Notes under the pieces: generated by a model | Told to the model about the DNA's origin: nothing | The model's database searches: none | Seen by the model: only the letters and a program-made list of their open reading frames with translations | Position numbers and translations under genes: made by a program | Origin: Spirochaetaceae bacterium | Lineage (GTDB): Bacteria > Spirochaetota > Spirochaetia > Treponematales > Breznakiellaceae | Direction: 5' to 3' | DNA length: 42,081 nt | Assembly: GCA_031283025.1 (NCBI GenBank) | Contig: JAITCP010000180.1 | Location: 1 to 42,081 of the forward strand | In this document: positions 27,207 to 36,984 of the stretch, piece after piece | Layout: every line of letters starts with the position of its first letter | Position numbering within the stretch: the first letter of the stretch is position 1

Positions 27207-30200
27207 CTAAAAAATGTAAACACGTAACCCCATTATAACATGGGGAATAATAACTTTTATTCCCTGGGCGGATGCGTTAGCGTCCGTGGGAACAAACCAC
27301 AACTGGCCTTCTGTAAATACGCTGAATGTCCTAAATGCTCTTCTTTTCCCGGTGGCGCTTATGCGGGGGAACTCAATTTGCAGCAACAGGGCGCTCATCC
27401 AGGTTGATTCTCCGCTTTGGGTGTAGCCTTCATGCATAAGATCAAACAGTGAAAAGTTCGCGCCCAAAGAGAAGGTAGCGGAAAGCCATTCCCAGTCCGG
27501 CCCGGCAAAAGAACCAAAGGGTAAGCGGTATACGTTTGCCAGGAGTTTTAGCTCAAATACATGGCCGCCGTAACGCACGGTGGGCTTCCCGTCAATGCTT
27601 TTTTCCCCGCCTAAAGCTTCGTATTGCTTCTGGTCAATATATCCGTAACTGCCCTGTATTTTTACGTTGTCGTCATAGAAGGAAAGGCCTATCCCCACGT
27701 CGAAGTAAGTTGCGCCGCCGGAGAATATGGGCGCAAACTGGCCAAGTTGTTCGTGAAAGAACTGCCCGATAAGCGGCGGTATAGTCCCTTCAAAGTACAA
27801 ACCCTGCAGGAAGCCGGGAACGCCGTAAAACGCTTTATCGCCTTTTCGCAGATGATACGTTAAACTTATCAGTTCTATGTCGTCCTTCGCGGAACCGGAA
27901 TAGGCAATTTCCGCATTGTACCTGCTGCCCGGTTCAGGGGAAATAACCCGGATTAACGGCGGGGTCTTGTCTACCTGCACAAGGAGCCGCGTTACGGCAA
28001 CTTCCCGGTTTTTCATGGTAGTCCGCACCAGGATATAGTGCAGCCCTTCTTTCATTTCTCCGGTTTCCAGGCGGTAACGGTAGTTCACGTTCTTTTTGGT
28101 GCTTTTGTCGGTTCTATGGAACGTCCTTCCGTTGTCAAAACTTATTTCCGTATAATCGGGAGTCTTTGCCTTGATTTCATCGGCAATATCCTTTGGAATT
28201 TTTTTACCGGCAAGCATTTCCAGGTCTTCTTCACTTAAGACATAGCCGGTGCGCCCGGAAAGGTAGGGCCTGTCATAGGCAAAATCGCCGTAACTGATGT
28301 TGTCAATGGTAATCCACGGGCCGTCCGTGCGGTAAATGACATTTTGAGCGCGGGACTGTACCAGGGCGCTGCCGCCAAAAGTGCTGTGAACAATGAGGGA
28401 ATTTGTACCGGCTCCGACTTCCTCGGGTCCAAGAGAGAAACGGAAAAATCCGCTGGAATCAACTTCCTGTGTACTGCGGTCAATGCCGTTTATCCGTATG
28501 GTTACTGTTCCCGGCTTGTTGGTACCCCCGGCATAGCCGTACACGTTAAAGTTACCCTGAATTTCTTCATTGTTAAGGGGGTACAGTATTTCAACAAAGT
28601 CACGCAGGGTTTGCCGGGCAAGCTGGACGTTCCGTGAAACGCGGGTTATGTTTCCGGCTCTGTCCTGTGCCAGAATTTCCAGGTTGTAAAGGCCGTCTGC
28701 CTGCCTGCTTATGTCAAATTGTTCTTTTAGGGGGGTGGAAATTGCGCCAAGCTTGCGTGTACCCACGCTCGATCCGCTCTGAAGGCTGCGGATTTCCATG
28801 CTTATGCTTTCCAGATTGGGATCAAGGATCTGCCCCATTATGGATACAATACCGGTAAGCTGGGAACCGTCTATCGGAGTGTCCAGTATAATTTCCGGGG
28901 GCGTATTGTCAATGTTAATCATCGTTGAGTAAGTGGCCTGTATGCCGTACTTGTCTTCTATCCGGTAAAAGACCACGTGGGGGCCGTCTTCAAGTATTTT
29001 TGAATTGAACCGGTAACTCCAGGTTTCCGTACCGGCGGCGGTGTTAAAGCTGTTGCCGTTATCAACGGAAACTTTTACCTCTTTAATGCCGTTCCTGTCC
29101 GCCGCCGTTCCCCTTACTTCTATTTCATCCCGTAATACGGTGTCTATATTGGGGAATGTTATAGACCCTGTGGGCTCGGCAAGAGATACCCTGAAGTTAC
29201 GCCGTTCCGGCTTGCTTCTAACGCCGTATATGTCCTCTGCAATGACTGTTATGTAATGTTCATTGTCTGTCATTCTGGAAATGGGGATGGGGATGGAAAA
29301 GCCGTTTTCCGCTTCTATGGTTTGCTGTTGGCCGTTGTCCAGGCTCCAGTACACTTTGGCTATTGCGTCGTCATCAAACATAACGCCGGACACTAAAAAG
29401 TCAGATGTTATTACTTCATTATCCTGCGGCAGGATTACAAAAACAGTGGGGATGTCCATTTCATTATCGATAACAAATTCCCACCTGTCCAGCACGGAGC
29501 GGTTCCCCGCCATATCTTCAAAGGTAAAACGCATGGCGTTGTCAAGCGGCATTTCTATGGAGTTTGTTACAATTTCCAGGAATTTAGGGGCGTAGTCTTT
29601 ATCCCATGTGTCAACGTTAAATACTTCTTTGGTTATTGCCCGCTGGTTCCCCGCAGCCGCCCTTGTATAGGTAACGGTTTTCAGGGTGTTTGCGTTGCTG
29701 ACGGCAAAGCCCATGCGTATCATTCCGTTTACCCGCGCTTCCGCTATTGGCATAATAAGCTGCGCTTCCGTTGGTTTGGTTTTCTTTACCACGGTAAATC
29801 TGGCTATGGTTGTTTTATTAGCGTCATTGGATGACTTTACAAGTATGTTAATGCCCCCGTCTTCAACGGCGTTTATGTCAATTGTCCGGTTTATTTCCGC
29901 GCCGCTTCCCAAGCCCAGCCAGGTAGCGCCCAGATCCAAAGAATATTCAGCCGGCGTAAAGGGAACGGCGCTTGCAATATTCAACCGTACCGGAACGGTG
30001 CCCTGTACCAGTTTGCCGTCAGGAACATCGCGGAAGGTGATTGTAGGCCCGCCAAAGGCGGCAAGTATTCTGAACGGAGCGCTGTTGGAAGCGCCCCCCG
30101 CGCTTTGATAAGACAGGGTAAGCGGGCCAAAATTCCCCTCACGCAGGGCCTGTATTCTTGCCCGTCCGAATTGATCTACGCTTACGCTAAAGTTTTCCGC

Positions 30201-32105
30201 TCCCGTCCCGCGCAGCGCCACGCTTTCCAGCGGGTCTCCTATTCCATAGAGAACGTCTTCAGCGGAATCCATCAATATGCGGCCGTCCGGCAGCGTTTTC
30301 TGGCTTGCAATAACAAAGGAGCCTGCCGGATCGTACATATCCGCAACAACAAACACGTATTCATAGTAAACAGCTTCACGGTTAAACTTGTCCTTGGCGC
30401 GTAATTCTATCTTTGTCAGCCCCTGCGTCAGGTTCACCGGAACCGGCACTGTGGCGCGGAACCCGTCTTTCCCGGAGCTTGCCTTGACCGCTGCCGGGGG
30501 AAAATCCCCAAAAGCCACGGAAGCGGAAGTTAAGGAAGAAGCCTTCACGTTCAATTCCATTACCATCTTTGCCACGGGCTGTATTTTCATGCCCGAATAG
30601 AATTGCTGGGTAACATTGCTCTTGCCGGAAGGGAAGGTAATTGTGGCAAAGCGCGGTTCGGGCAGGGGGCCGGGAACCACTATGCCCTTTAACGGAACCT
30701 TGGGGCCGGCGATGCCGGAAACATCCTTGGCCCACACTTCAATGTTATGAACGCCTTCAGGAAGATCCGGTATAATAAACTGGAAATAGCCGGAACAGGG
30801 AATTGCAACTTCCGCTCCTCCGTTAATTGAATAAAGAACGGAAGCGACGCCGTCTGCCGCCGTAGCGGTTCCCTTAACCGCCAGATAATTGGTTTCAGTT
30901 AGGGTAAAGCCGGAGGCGGGTTCCTGTAATGTTACCCGTGCCATGCCCGCATTTTGATCTACTTTATATTTTTGTTTGGCAACGGTTACATTGCCGGAAA
31001 CATCCTCCGCCTTAATTTCTATGTCTATGGCGGAAATTTTTTGGCCGCGGGTGTCAATGTCCAATGACCACCAGGAATTTCCCTTTATAAGGGGGATTTC
31101 CCCGCTGTCCTTGCCTGCTTTCCAGGTTACTTTGTTTATCCCAACCGGATGAGAGGCGTACCCTGCAATGGTAAAAACGCCGAAAACAACCGTTGATGGA
31201 TCAGGGTAAACAATCTTTACTTCCGGGTTCGTATTGTTCGCAAATAAGAGGTGTGCGGCGCTCCCAATGGAACCCGTCCCGTCCTTGGCTTTCAGCCAGA
31301 TAACAGCCGGCCCGTCATCAAACGTTTTGCTGTTAATGGCGATTTCCCAATTATACAACGCGTTCCTTTTGTCATATTTTACGGATACCGGAACATAGGT
31401 TTTCCCGTTGTCAACCGAATAACTTAAACTGCTTATTCCGTTGCCGTCCTGGGCCGTGCCTTTCAGGTTTACCTTCCCGGAAACCAGCGCCCCCACTTCA
31501 TGGCTGGTTACGGTAATTTCCGGGTTTTTCCGGTCAAGATTCCAGAAAACCTGATGTTTTTTATGCTGTTTTGGCTTGAAACTCGTTGAAATGCCGGAAA
31601 GTTCGTTTATGTCCGTCGCCCATGCCGTTATGGTGTACTCGCCGTCAGTCCAAATTTCAGGATTTGTCGTATCAAGCATGAAAGACCAGAATTCGGTCCC
31701 TCTTGCGCGGGTACGTATCAGTTCTTCACCTTTCCCGTCCCTGCCGCGGTTAATGGTAAGCTCAACATATCCAACGCCGTCATCATCGGTGGCAATGCCA
31801 ACAATGTTAAGGTTCCCCTGTACCCGCATATTATAGCTGGGGTTGATAACGGTTACTCTTGGCAGATCTGATTCGGGGTCAATGTAGATGTTTTCCGGGC
31901 CCCCCAAAGCAACATTACCGGCTTTGTCGGTGGCTTCATACAGGTAATTGTACTTCCCCGCCGGTTTGGTTGAAGTATCTACCGGATCGGTAAACCCGGA
32001 CGGATCCGCAGCTTGACGGGATATATTCTCTTTTCTGCCGCCCCCCCAAAGAGCCGTACAGAAACAAGCCAATAAAATGCAGAAAAGAAAAGTGTTTTTT
32101 GCCAT
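27207..32105 (-). CDS. Giant Ig-repeat protein with a C-terminal outer-membrane beta-barrel-like domain
   Basis: Signal peptide MAKNTFLFCILLACFCTALWGG; many 'NTPPEI...I.G...D.N.I..V..S.D.G' Ig-like repeats; C-terminal alternating aromatic strands ending LRVYIF; start chosen at MAKNTF (ORF extends to 32144). Confidence 0.82.
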   Translation of the reverse strand: MAKNTFLFCILLACFCTALWGGGRKENISRQAADPSGFTDPVDTSTKPAGKYNYLYEATDKAGNVALGGPENIYIDPESDLPRVTVINPSYNMRVQGNLNIVGIATDDDGVGYVELTINRGRDGKGEELIRTRARGTEFWSFMLDTTNPEIWTDGEYTITAWATDINELSGISTSFKPKQHKKHQVFWNLDRKNPEITVTSHEVGALVSGKVNLKGTAQDGNGISSLSYSVDNGKTYVPVSVKYDKRNALYNWEIAINSKTFDDGPAVIWLKAKDGTGSIGSAAHLLFANNTNPEVKIVYPDPSTVVFGVFTIAGYASHPVGINKVTWKAGKDSGEIPLIKGNSWWSLDIDTRGQKISAIDIEIKAEDVSGNVTVAKQKYKVDQNAGMARVTLQEPASGFTLTETNYLAVKGTATAADGVASVLYSINGGAEVAIPCSGYFQFIIPDLPEGVHNIEVWAKDVSGIAGPKVPLKGIVVPGPLPEPRFATITFPSGKSNVTQQFYSGMKIQPVAKMVMELNVKASSLTSASVAFGDFPPAAVKASSGKDGFRATVPVPVNLTQGLTKIELRAKDKFNREAVYYEYVFVVADMYDPAGSFVIASQKTLPDGRILMDSAEDVLYGIGDPLESVALRGTGAENFSVSVDQFGRARIQALREGNFGPLTLSYQSAGGASNSAPFRILAAFGGPTITFRDVPDGKLVQGTVPVRLNIASAVPFTPAEYSLDLGATWLGLGSGAEINRTIDINAVEDGGINILVKSSNDANKTTIARFTVVKKTKPTEAQLIMPIAEARVNGMIRMGFAVSNANTLKTVTYTRAAAGNQRAITKEVFNVDTWDKDYAPKFLEIVTNSIEMPLDNAMRFTFEDMAGNRSVLDRWEFVIDNEMDIPTVFVILPQDNEVITSDFLVSGVMFDDDAIAKVYWSLDNGQQQTIEAENGFSIPIPISRMTDNEHYITVIAEDIYGVRSKPERRNFRVSLAEPTGSITFPNIDTVLRDEIEVRGTAADRNGIKEVKVSVDNGNSFNTAAGTETWSYRFNSKILEDGPHVVFYRIEDKYGIQATYSTMINIDNTPPEIILDTPIDGSQLTGIVSIMGQILDPNLESISMEIRSLQSGSSVGTRKLGAISTPLKEQFDISRQADGLYNLEILAQDRAGNITRVSRNVQLARQTLRDFVEILYPLNNEEIQGNFNVYGYAGGTNKPGTVTIRINGIDRSTQEVDSSGFFRFSLGPEEVGAGTNSLIVHSTFGGSALVQSRAQNVIYRTDGPWITIDNISYGDFAYDRPYLSGRTGYVLSEEDLEMLAGKKIPKDIADEIKAKTPDYTEISFDNGRTFHRTDKSTKKNVNYRYRLETGEMKEGLHYILVRTTMKNREVAVTRLLVQVDKTPPLIRVISPEPGSRYNAEIAYSGSAKDDIELISLTYHLRKGDKAFYGVPGFLQGLYFEGTIPPLIGQFFHEQLGQFAPIFSGGATYFDVGIGLSFYDDNVKIQGSYGYIDQKQYEALGGEKSIDGKPTVRYGGHVFELKLLANVYRLPFGSFAGPDWEWLSATFSLGANFSLFDLMHEGYTQSGESTWMSALLLQIEFPRISATGKRRAFRTFSVFTEGQLWFVPTDANASAQGIKVIIPHVIMGLRVYIF

Positions 32106-32245
32106 TATTATACCCCTTTCATTGCAAAATCCCCTCTCCCACAATGATTTTTTCCAGCTTTATATTATACACTAAATATCATTAATATCGGCAAATTTCC
32201 GAAAAAATTTAAGGTTTTTCTACTTTTTATGTACTTTTTGTTAAT

Positions 32246-32370
32246 GGGAATCTCTGAAAACTTCAGTTTTTAGAGATTTACCTCTGAAAAACGCACGTTT
32301 CGCAGCCCAAAGGGCGAGAAACCGCAAAGGAACCTCTAAAAACAACCGGTTTTTAGAAGGTTCCCCAATT
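32246..32370. repeat. Compound three-hairpin dispersed repeat, copy A
   Basis: About 120 bp nearly identical to the reverse complement of 40227-40350. Confidence 0.9.
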
Positions 32371-32427
32371 TTTATAAAAATTAACAAAAAGTACCGATAT
32401 TCAATAGCAAGCGGCTGGATACAATCA

Positions 32428-32883
32428 ATGCAAAAACAAATTAAAAAAGTTTTTTACGCGGACGGGCTGCGTTTTTCCTGTACCCGCTGTTCCGATTGCT
32501 GCCGCCATGAGCCGGGCTATGTCTTTTTGTCAGAGTCCGATTTACAGCTTCTGGCAAAAGAATTAAAAATACAGTACACTAACATTAATAAAATGATTGA
32601 TGCTTATTGCCGCTGGGTTCCCGTCGCCGAAGGGCAAAAGCTGTCATTAAAGGAAAAGGCGAATTTTGACTGTATTTTTTGGCAGGGCGGCTGTACCGTA
32701 TACCAGTCAAGACCCCTCCAGTGCAGAACCTTCCCGTTTTGGGAAACAGCCCTCCGTTCTCCGGAAGCCTGGAAAGCCCTTTCCTGTCCCGGAGCGGGCA
32801 GGGGAGAGCTCCGCAGCCTTGAATACATTGAAGACTGCCTTGAGCGGCGGAAGGCGGAGCCGGTTATGGTAAGGAGGGCGTAA
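32428..32883 (+). CDS. YkgJ family cysteine-cluster protein
   Basis: FSCTRCSDCCRHEPGYVFLSESD and FDCIFWQGGCTVYQSRPLQCRTFPFW. Confidence 0.88.
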   Translation: MQKQIKKVFYADGLRFSCTRCSDCCRHEPGYVFLSESDLQLLAKELKIQYTNINKMIDAYCRWVPVAEGQKLSLKEKANFDCIFWQGGCTVYQSRPLQCRTFPFWETALRSPEAWKALSCPGAGRGELRSLEYIEDCLERRKAEPVMVRRA

Positions 32884-33824
32884 TGACGGTCCATTTTTGG
32901 GGAGTCCGCGGTTCCCTGCCGTCGCCGCAGCTTCCATCCCAGATACGCAGTAAAATTTCCGCCATTTTGGAGCGGCTTACCTTGGACGACATTGAATCCC
33001 CGGAAAGCCGGGAGCGGTTTTTGGGAACCCTGCCCCCCTGGCTCTTTGGCACGATAGGGGGCAATACGCCCTGTGTTACCGTTACCTGCGAATCCGCCAG
33101 TGATATGATCGTTTTTGACGCGGGATCGGGCCTGCGGGAATTCGGCGCTTTTGTGGTAAAACAGCGTCCCAAACGGGATCATTTTTTGATTTTTCTTTCC
33201 CATTTTCATTGGGATCATCTGCAGGGCCTGCCTTTTTTTAATCCCGCCTATGATCCTTCATGTACCCTGGATTTTTATTCACCCTTAAAAAATCTGGAAT
33301 CCGCCCTTCACGGCCAGATGACCAGCCCTTACTTTCCGGTTCACATGGAATCCATGGCTTCCAAAAAGAATTTCTGCCTGCTTACGGAACCTATGCAGGT
33401 AGGTAATATCAACATTACTTTTAAGAAAATGAACCATCCGGGAGATTCTTATTCGTACAAACTTGTTGAGGGAAACCGGACATTTATCTTTGCCACCGAT
33501 ACGGAACTTTCCGCAAATGACTTCCAAAAAACGGAAGAAAATTCCGGCTATTTCCAGGATGCCGATTGTATAGTCCTGGATTCCCAGTATACCCTGGGGG
33601 AGGCCATTGAAAAATACAACTGGGGGCACAGCGCTTTTAGCATGGCGGCGGATTTTGCCACTAATTGGGGGATAAAACAGCTTGTCCTGTTCCACCATGA
33701 TCCCACCTATGATGACAAAAAACTGTTCAACATACTCCAGTCCGCCCGGTGGTATACTGAACGGATGGGGATTAAGGACATAGAAATTTCTCTGGCCATG
33801 GAAGGTATGGAGATAAACCTTTGA
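32883..33824 (+). CDS. MBL-fold metallohydrolase
   Basis: VRGSLPSP, GGNTPCV, FDAGSGLREFG, LSHFHWDHLQGLPFF, ATDTE. Confidence 0.9.
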   Translation: MTVHFWGVRGSLPSPQLPSQIRSKISAILERLTLDDIESPESRERFLGTLPPWLFGTIGGNTPCVTVTCESASDMIVFDAGSGLREFGAFVVKQRPKRDHFLIFLSHFHWDHLQGLPFFNPAYDPSCTLDFYSPLKNLESALHGQMTSPYFPVHMESMASKKNFCLLTEPMQVGNINITFKKMNHPGDSYSYKLVEGNRTFIFATDTELSANDFQKTEENSGYFQDADCIVLDSQYTLGEAIEKYNWGHSAFSMAADFATNWGIKQLVLFHHDPTYDDKKLFNILQSARWYTERMGIKDIEISLAMEGMEINL

Positions 33825-34036
33825 CGCCGGCTGTAGAGGTTCACGGGGGAAATTCCGCGGGGCTTTATTTAACCCTGGAAGAATTGTCCGCACTTTTTCC
33901 CTTGTTAAAAAACAATGAAGAGCGCATGGGCGTCCGGGAAAGGCAAATCCTTAACCGTATGGAACGGATTTTGTATGAGCATCTTTCCATTGAGGAAATA
34001 GAAAACCGCATAAGGGGTTCAGTTGGATATGGGTAA
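33821..34036 (+). CDS. Small hypothetical protein
   Basis: 71-aa ORF, TTG start overlapping the upstream stop and overlapping mltG; coupled operon position. Confidence 0.6.
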   Translation: MTPAVEVHGGNSAGLYLTLEELSALFPLLKNNEERMGVRERQILNRMERILYEHLSIEEIENRIRGSVGYG

Positions 34037-35105
34037 AATTCCCCGCGCTCTGCGGCTTTTTTTCAGCCTTATAAGTTTTTTTATCGGCCTTGTACTCCTC
34101 CTTGCCGGGGGCCTTGCCGGAACGGCGCTGTACTATAACGCCCCTCCGCAGGAAGCCCCGCTGTCCGGCGGTGATTTTGCCGGGGCAAAACGTGAAGACG
34201 GGGGAACGGTTCTTTTTGAAGTGCGTGAGGGGGAAAGCGCCTACGGAGTAGGGCAGCGGCTGGAACAGGCGGGGCTTATAAAAAACCGGTATTTCTGGAA
34301 TATTCTTTGCCGCATAAAAAAGGATTTTCTTAAAACGGGAACCTACCGCCTGACTTTTCCCGCTTCCCAAACGGAAATACGCTCCGTTTTGGTGGAAGGA
34401 AAGCAGCTCCTTTTGCGGGTAACCATTCCGGAAGGGGTAACCCTTAAAAAAGCGGCGGCGGTCATTGGGCAAAGCGGCATCTGTACGGCGGAAGATTTTC
34501 TTGCCGCCGCGGCGGATAAAGCAATCATCTCCGCCTACCGTATCCCCGGCCAAACTATGGAAGGCTACCTGTACCCGGAAACGTACTTTTTCCCCGGCTC
34601 CTTTCCCGCCGAACGGGTTGTAAAAACCATGGCGGATACGTTCTTTGAAAAACTCCGGGAACTTGCCCCGGAATCGGCAGGCTTTACCCCCCGTGAATTG
34701 AACGATATTGTTATCCTTGCTTCCATTGTGGAACGTGAATACCGCGTTGAAGATGAAGCCCCCCTCATGGCGGGGGTGTTCCGTAACCGTATGAAGATCA
34801 ACATGGCCATGGAATCCTGCGCTACGGTGGAATATATCATCACTGAAATTCAGGGAAAGCCCCATCCCCATGTTCTGTACTTTGAGGACATAGCGATTCA
34901 GCATCCCTACAATACTTACGTGAACCCCGGCCTGCCGCCGGGCCCCATCTCCTTTCCCGGCAGAACCGCCCTTGACGCGGCCCTGCATCCGGCGCAAACG
35001 GATTACCTCTTTTTCCGCCTTGTGGACGAATCCGCCGGGCGGCATTATTTTTCCAAAACCCTGGACGCCCACATCCGGGCCGGCGCTCTTTTTGTAAAGG
35101 GCTGA
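34029..35105 (+). CDS. mltG: Endolytic transglycosylase MltG (YceG-like)
   Basis: TIPEGVTLKKAA, MEGYLYPETYFF, LASIVEREYRVEDEAPLMAGVFRNR, YNTYVNPGLPPGPI. Confidence 0.94.
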   Translation: MGKIPRALRLFFSLISFFIGLVLLLAGGLAGTALYYNAPPQEAPLSGGDFAGAKREDGGTVLFEVREGESAYGVGQRLEQAGLIKNRYFWNILCRIKKDFLKTGTYRLTFPASQTEIRSVLVEGKQLLLRVTIPEGVTLKKAAAVIGQSGICTAEDFLAAAADKAIISAYRIPGQTMEGYLYPETYFFPGSFPAERVVKTMADTFFEKLRELAPESAGFTPRELNDIVILASIVEREYRVEDEAPLMAGVFRNRMKINMAMESCATVEYIITEIQGKPHPHVLYFEDIAIQHPYNTYVNPGLPPGPISFPGRTALDAALHPAQTDYLFFRLVDESAGRHYFSKTLDAHIRAGALFVKG

Positions 35106-35106
35106 T

Positions 35107-36984
35107 ATGGCCCGCTTTACAGAGGCTTCCAAACAGGCGGTTCTTGACAGCATAGACGCTGCGGCGGTTGTTGGGGATTACCTCAGACTGGAAAAAAAGG
35201 GCGGGCGTTACTGGGGGCTGTGCCCTTTTCACCATGAAAAAACACCTTCCTTTACTGTAGACGCGGATCGTAAATACTATTATTGCTTTGGCTGTCATAA
35301 GGGCGGCTCCATCGTTGATTTCATCATGGAGATGGACAAACAGAGTTTTCCTGAAGCAATAGAAACTCTGGCAAAGCGTTTTGGGGTATCTCTCAGCTAT
35401 GAAAAGGGAAGCAGTCCGGGGGAAGACAAAAGCGGTTACATCGAAGCCCTGGCGGATTTGTACAGCCGGGTGGCGGCAAGTTTTCATTACATATTGCTGA
35501 ATAAGGGGGAAGGGGAGAAGGCAAAACAGTATATTATAGACAGGGGTATCGCCATGAATACGATTGAACAGTTCCGTCTTGGGTTTTCTCCCGCAGACAG
35601 ATCATGGCTGTACCGTTTCCTGAGCGGGAAGGGCGGATTTTCCAAAGACTTTCTTGCCGCCACGGGCCTATTTTCCCCAAAGTATCCTTCCGCGTCTTTT
35701 TTTTCCAACCGGCTCATGTTCCCCATTGGAGATAAATCCGGCAGGACTATCGCTTTTGGAGGCAGGCTCCTGGAAGGGGAGGGGCCCAAGTACATAAACT
35801 CCCCGGATTCCGAATTGTTCAAGAAGGGCCGCACCCTCTTTGCCGTGGATTTAGCCCTGCCGGAAATTCGGCGGACAAAAGAAGCGTACCTGGCGGAAGG
35901 CTACATGGACGTGATCTCCCTCCATCAGGGAGGGGTAACCAACGCGGTGGCCCCCCTGGGAACCGCCTTTACCGACGATCAGGCAAAATTCCTTCACCGC
36001 TGGGCGGACAAGGTTTACCTTATGCTGGATAACGATGAAGCTGGGCAAAATGCCGCCTATAAGGCCGTTTTATGCTGCCGCAGGAACGGTTTGGAATGTG
36101 CCGTGGTAGATACCGCCCGGTTTTTTAACGGAAAAGGCGAAACTCCCAAAGATCCTGCAGAAATTTTGCAAAAATTTGGTTCCCAGGCATTGAAAAAAAG
36201 TGTAAAATGTGCTATACTTGACATTGATTTTGTGATTACCCGTAGCAAAACCTTTAAGGATACAGCCCAATCGGTGGCTTTTTTATTTCCCTATTTGGAT
36301 GCCCTTGATTCAGAGGTTGCCAGGGATGTAACTATAGGGGCCATTGCCCAGTCTTTTGGAGTGGAATATCGGGCAGTCCTGGATGATTATAACCGGGCAC
36401 GGCAGCCGGAAAGGCAGTTGACGGCGGAAAAGGGAGTTCCGTCCGGAATTTCGGCGGTAAAAAAAACATTTCGCGCCGGAGACGAACTATACCTCCTTGC
36501 GGCGGTATTTGTGAATCCCGGCCTGTTCAAAGTTCTGCGTTCCGCCCTTTCCCCGGAGGACTTGGAAGATAGCAACGCGCGGGAACTGTACATTGTCATG
36601 GAGGATTGGTTCCGGCTTAATTCGGATCTCTTATCCGGGGAAGAAAACATGACGGGCATTGAAACCGGTGTTCAATTTTGTAACCGGGTTCCTGCCCGCT
36701 CCGGTAATCTCCTTGATATGATTCCGGAAGGGGATTTACGGGATTTTATTTTACGGCAGGAAGCGTCGGGGGCCTTTACCAATCCGGAAAAAGTCCTCAG
36801 TGACGGAATAGCCAGGATGAGGAGCAAAATTCTGGAACGGCGGCGCAGGGAAATAACACGGGAGCTGCGGCACACCACGCATGAAGATGCAAAAGAGGCC
36901 GATTTGCTTGCGGAAAAAATGTATATTGACGCTGAACTAAAGGGCCGTCATCAGGTAAAACAAACTACAAGAGGAGCCGAATGA
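35107..36984 (+). CDS. dnaG: DNA primase
   Basis: [29 protein letters not shown] zinc finger; [27 protein letters not shown]. Confidence 0.97.
   Translation: MARFTEASKQAVLDSIDAAAVVGDYLRLEKKGGRYWGLCPFHHEKTPSFTVDADRKYYYCFGCHKGGSIVDFIMEMDKQSFPEAIETLAKRFGVSLSYEKGSSPGEDKSGYIEALADLYSRVAASFHYILLNKGEGEKAKQYIIDRGIAMNTIEQFRLGFSPADRSWLYRFLSGKGGFSKDFLAATGLFSPKYPSASFFSNRLMFPIGDKSGRTIAFGGRLLEGEGPKYINSPDSELFKKGRTLFAVDLALPEIRRTKEAYLAEGYMDVISLHQGGVTNAVAPLGTAFTDDQAKFLHRWADKVYLMLDNDEAGQNAAYKAVLCCRRNGLECAVVDTARFFNGKGETPKDPAEILQKFGSQALKKSVKCAILDIDFVITRSKTFKDTAQSVAFLFPYLDALDSEVARDVTIGAIAQSFGVEYRAVLDDYNRARQPERQLTAEKGVPSGISAVKKTFRAGDELYLLAAVFVNPGLFKVLRSALSPEDLEDSNARELYIVMEDWFRLNSDLLSGEENMTGIETGVQFCNRVPARSGNLLDMIPEGDLRDFILRQEASGAFTNPEKVLSDGIARMRSKILERRRREITRELRHTTHEDAKEADLLAEKMYIDAELKGRHQVKQTTRGAE
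36190..36218 (+). promoter_or_regulatory. Promoter-like TTGAAA-17 bp-TATACT inside dnaG, upstream of rpoD
   Basis: TTGAAA at 36190-36195, TATACT at 36213-36218, exact 17-bp spacer. Confidence 0.5.

Noticed and set aside
33951-35153. 400-aa minus-strand ORF antisense to mltG/dnaG
   Set aside because: mltG and dnaG motifs are unmistakable on the plus strand; the antisense translation has no family features.
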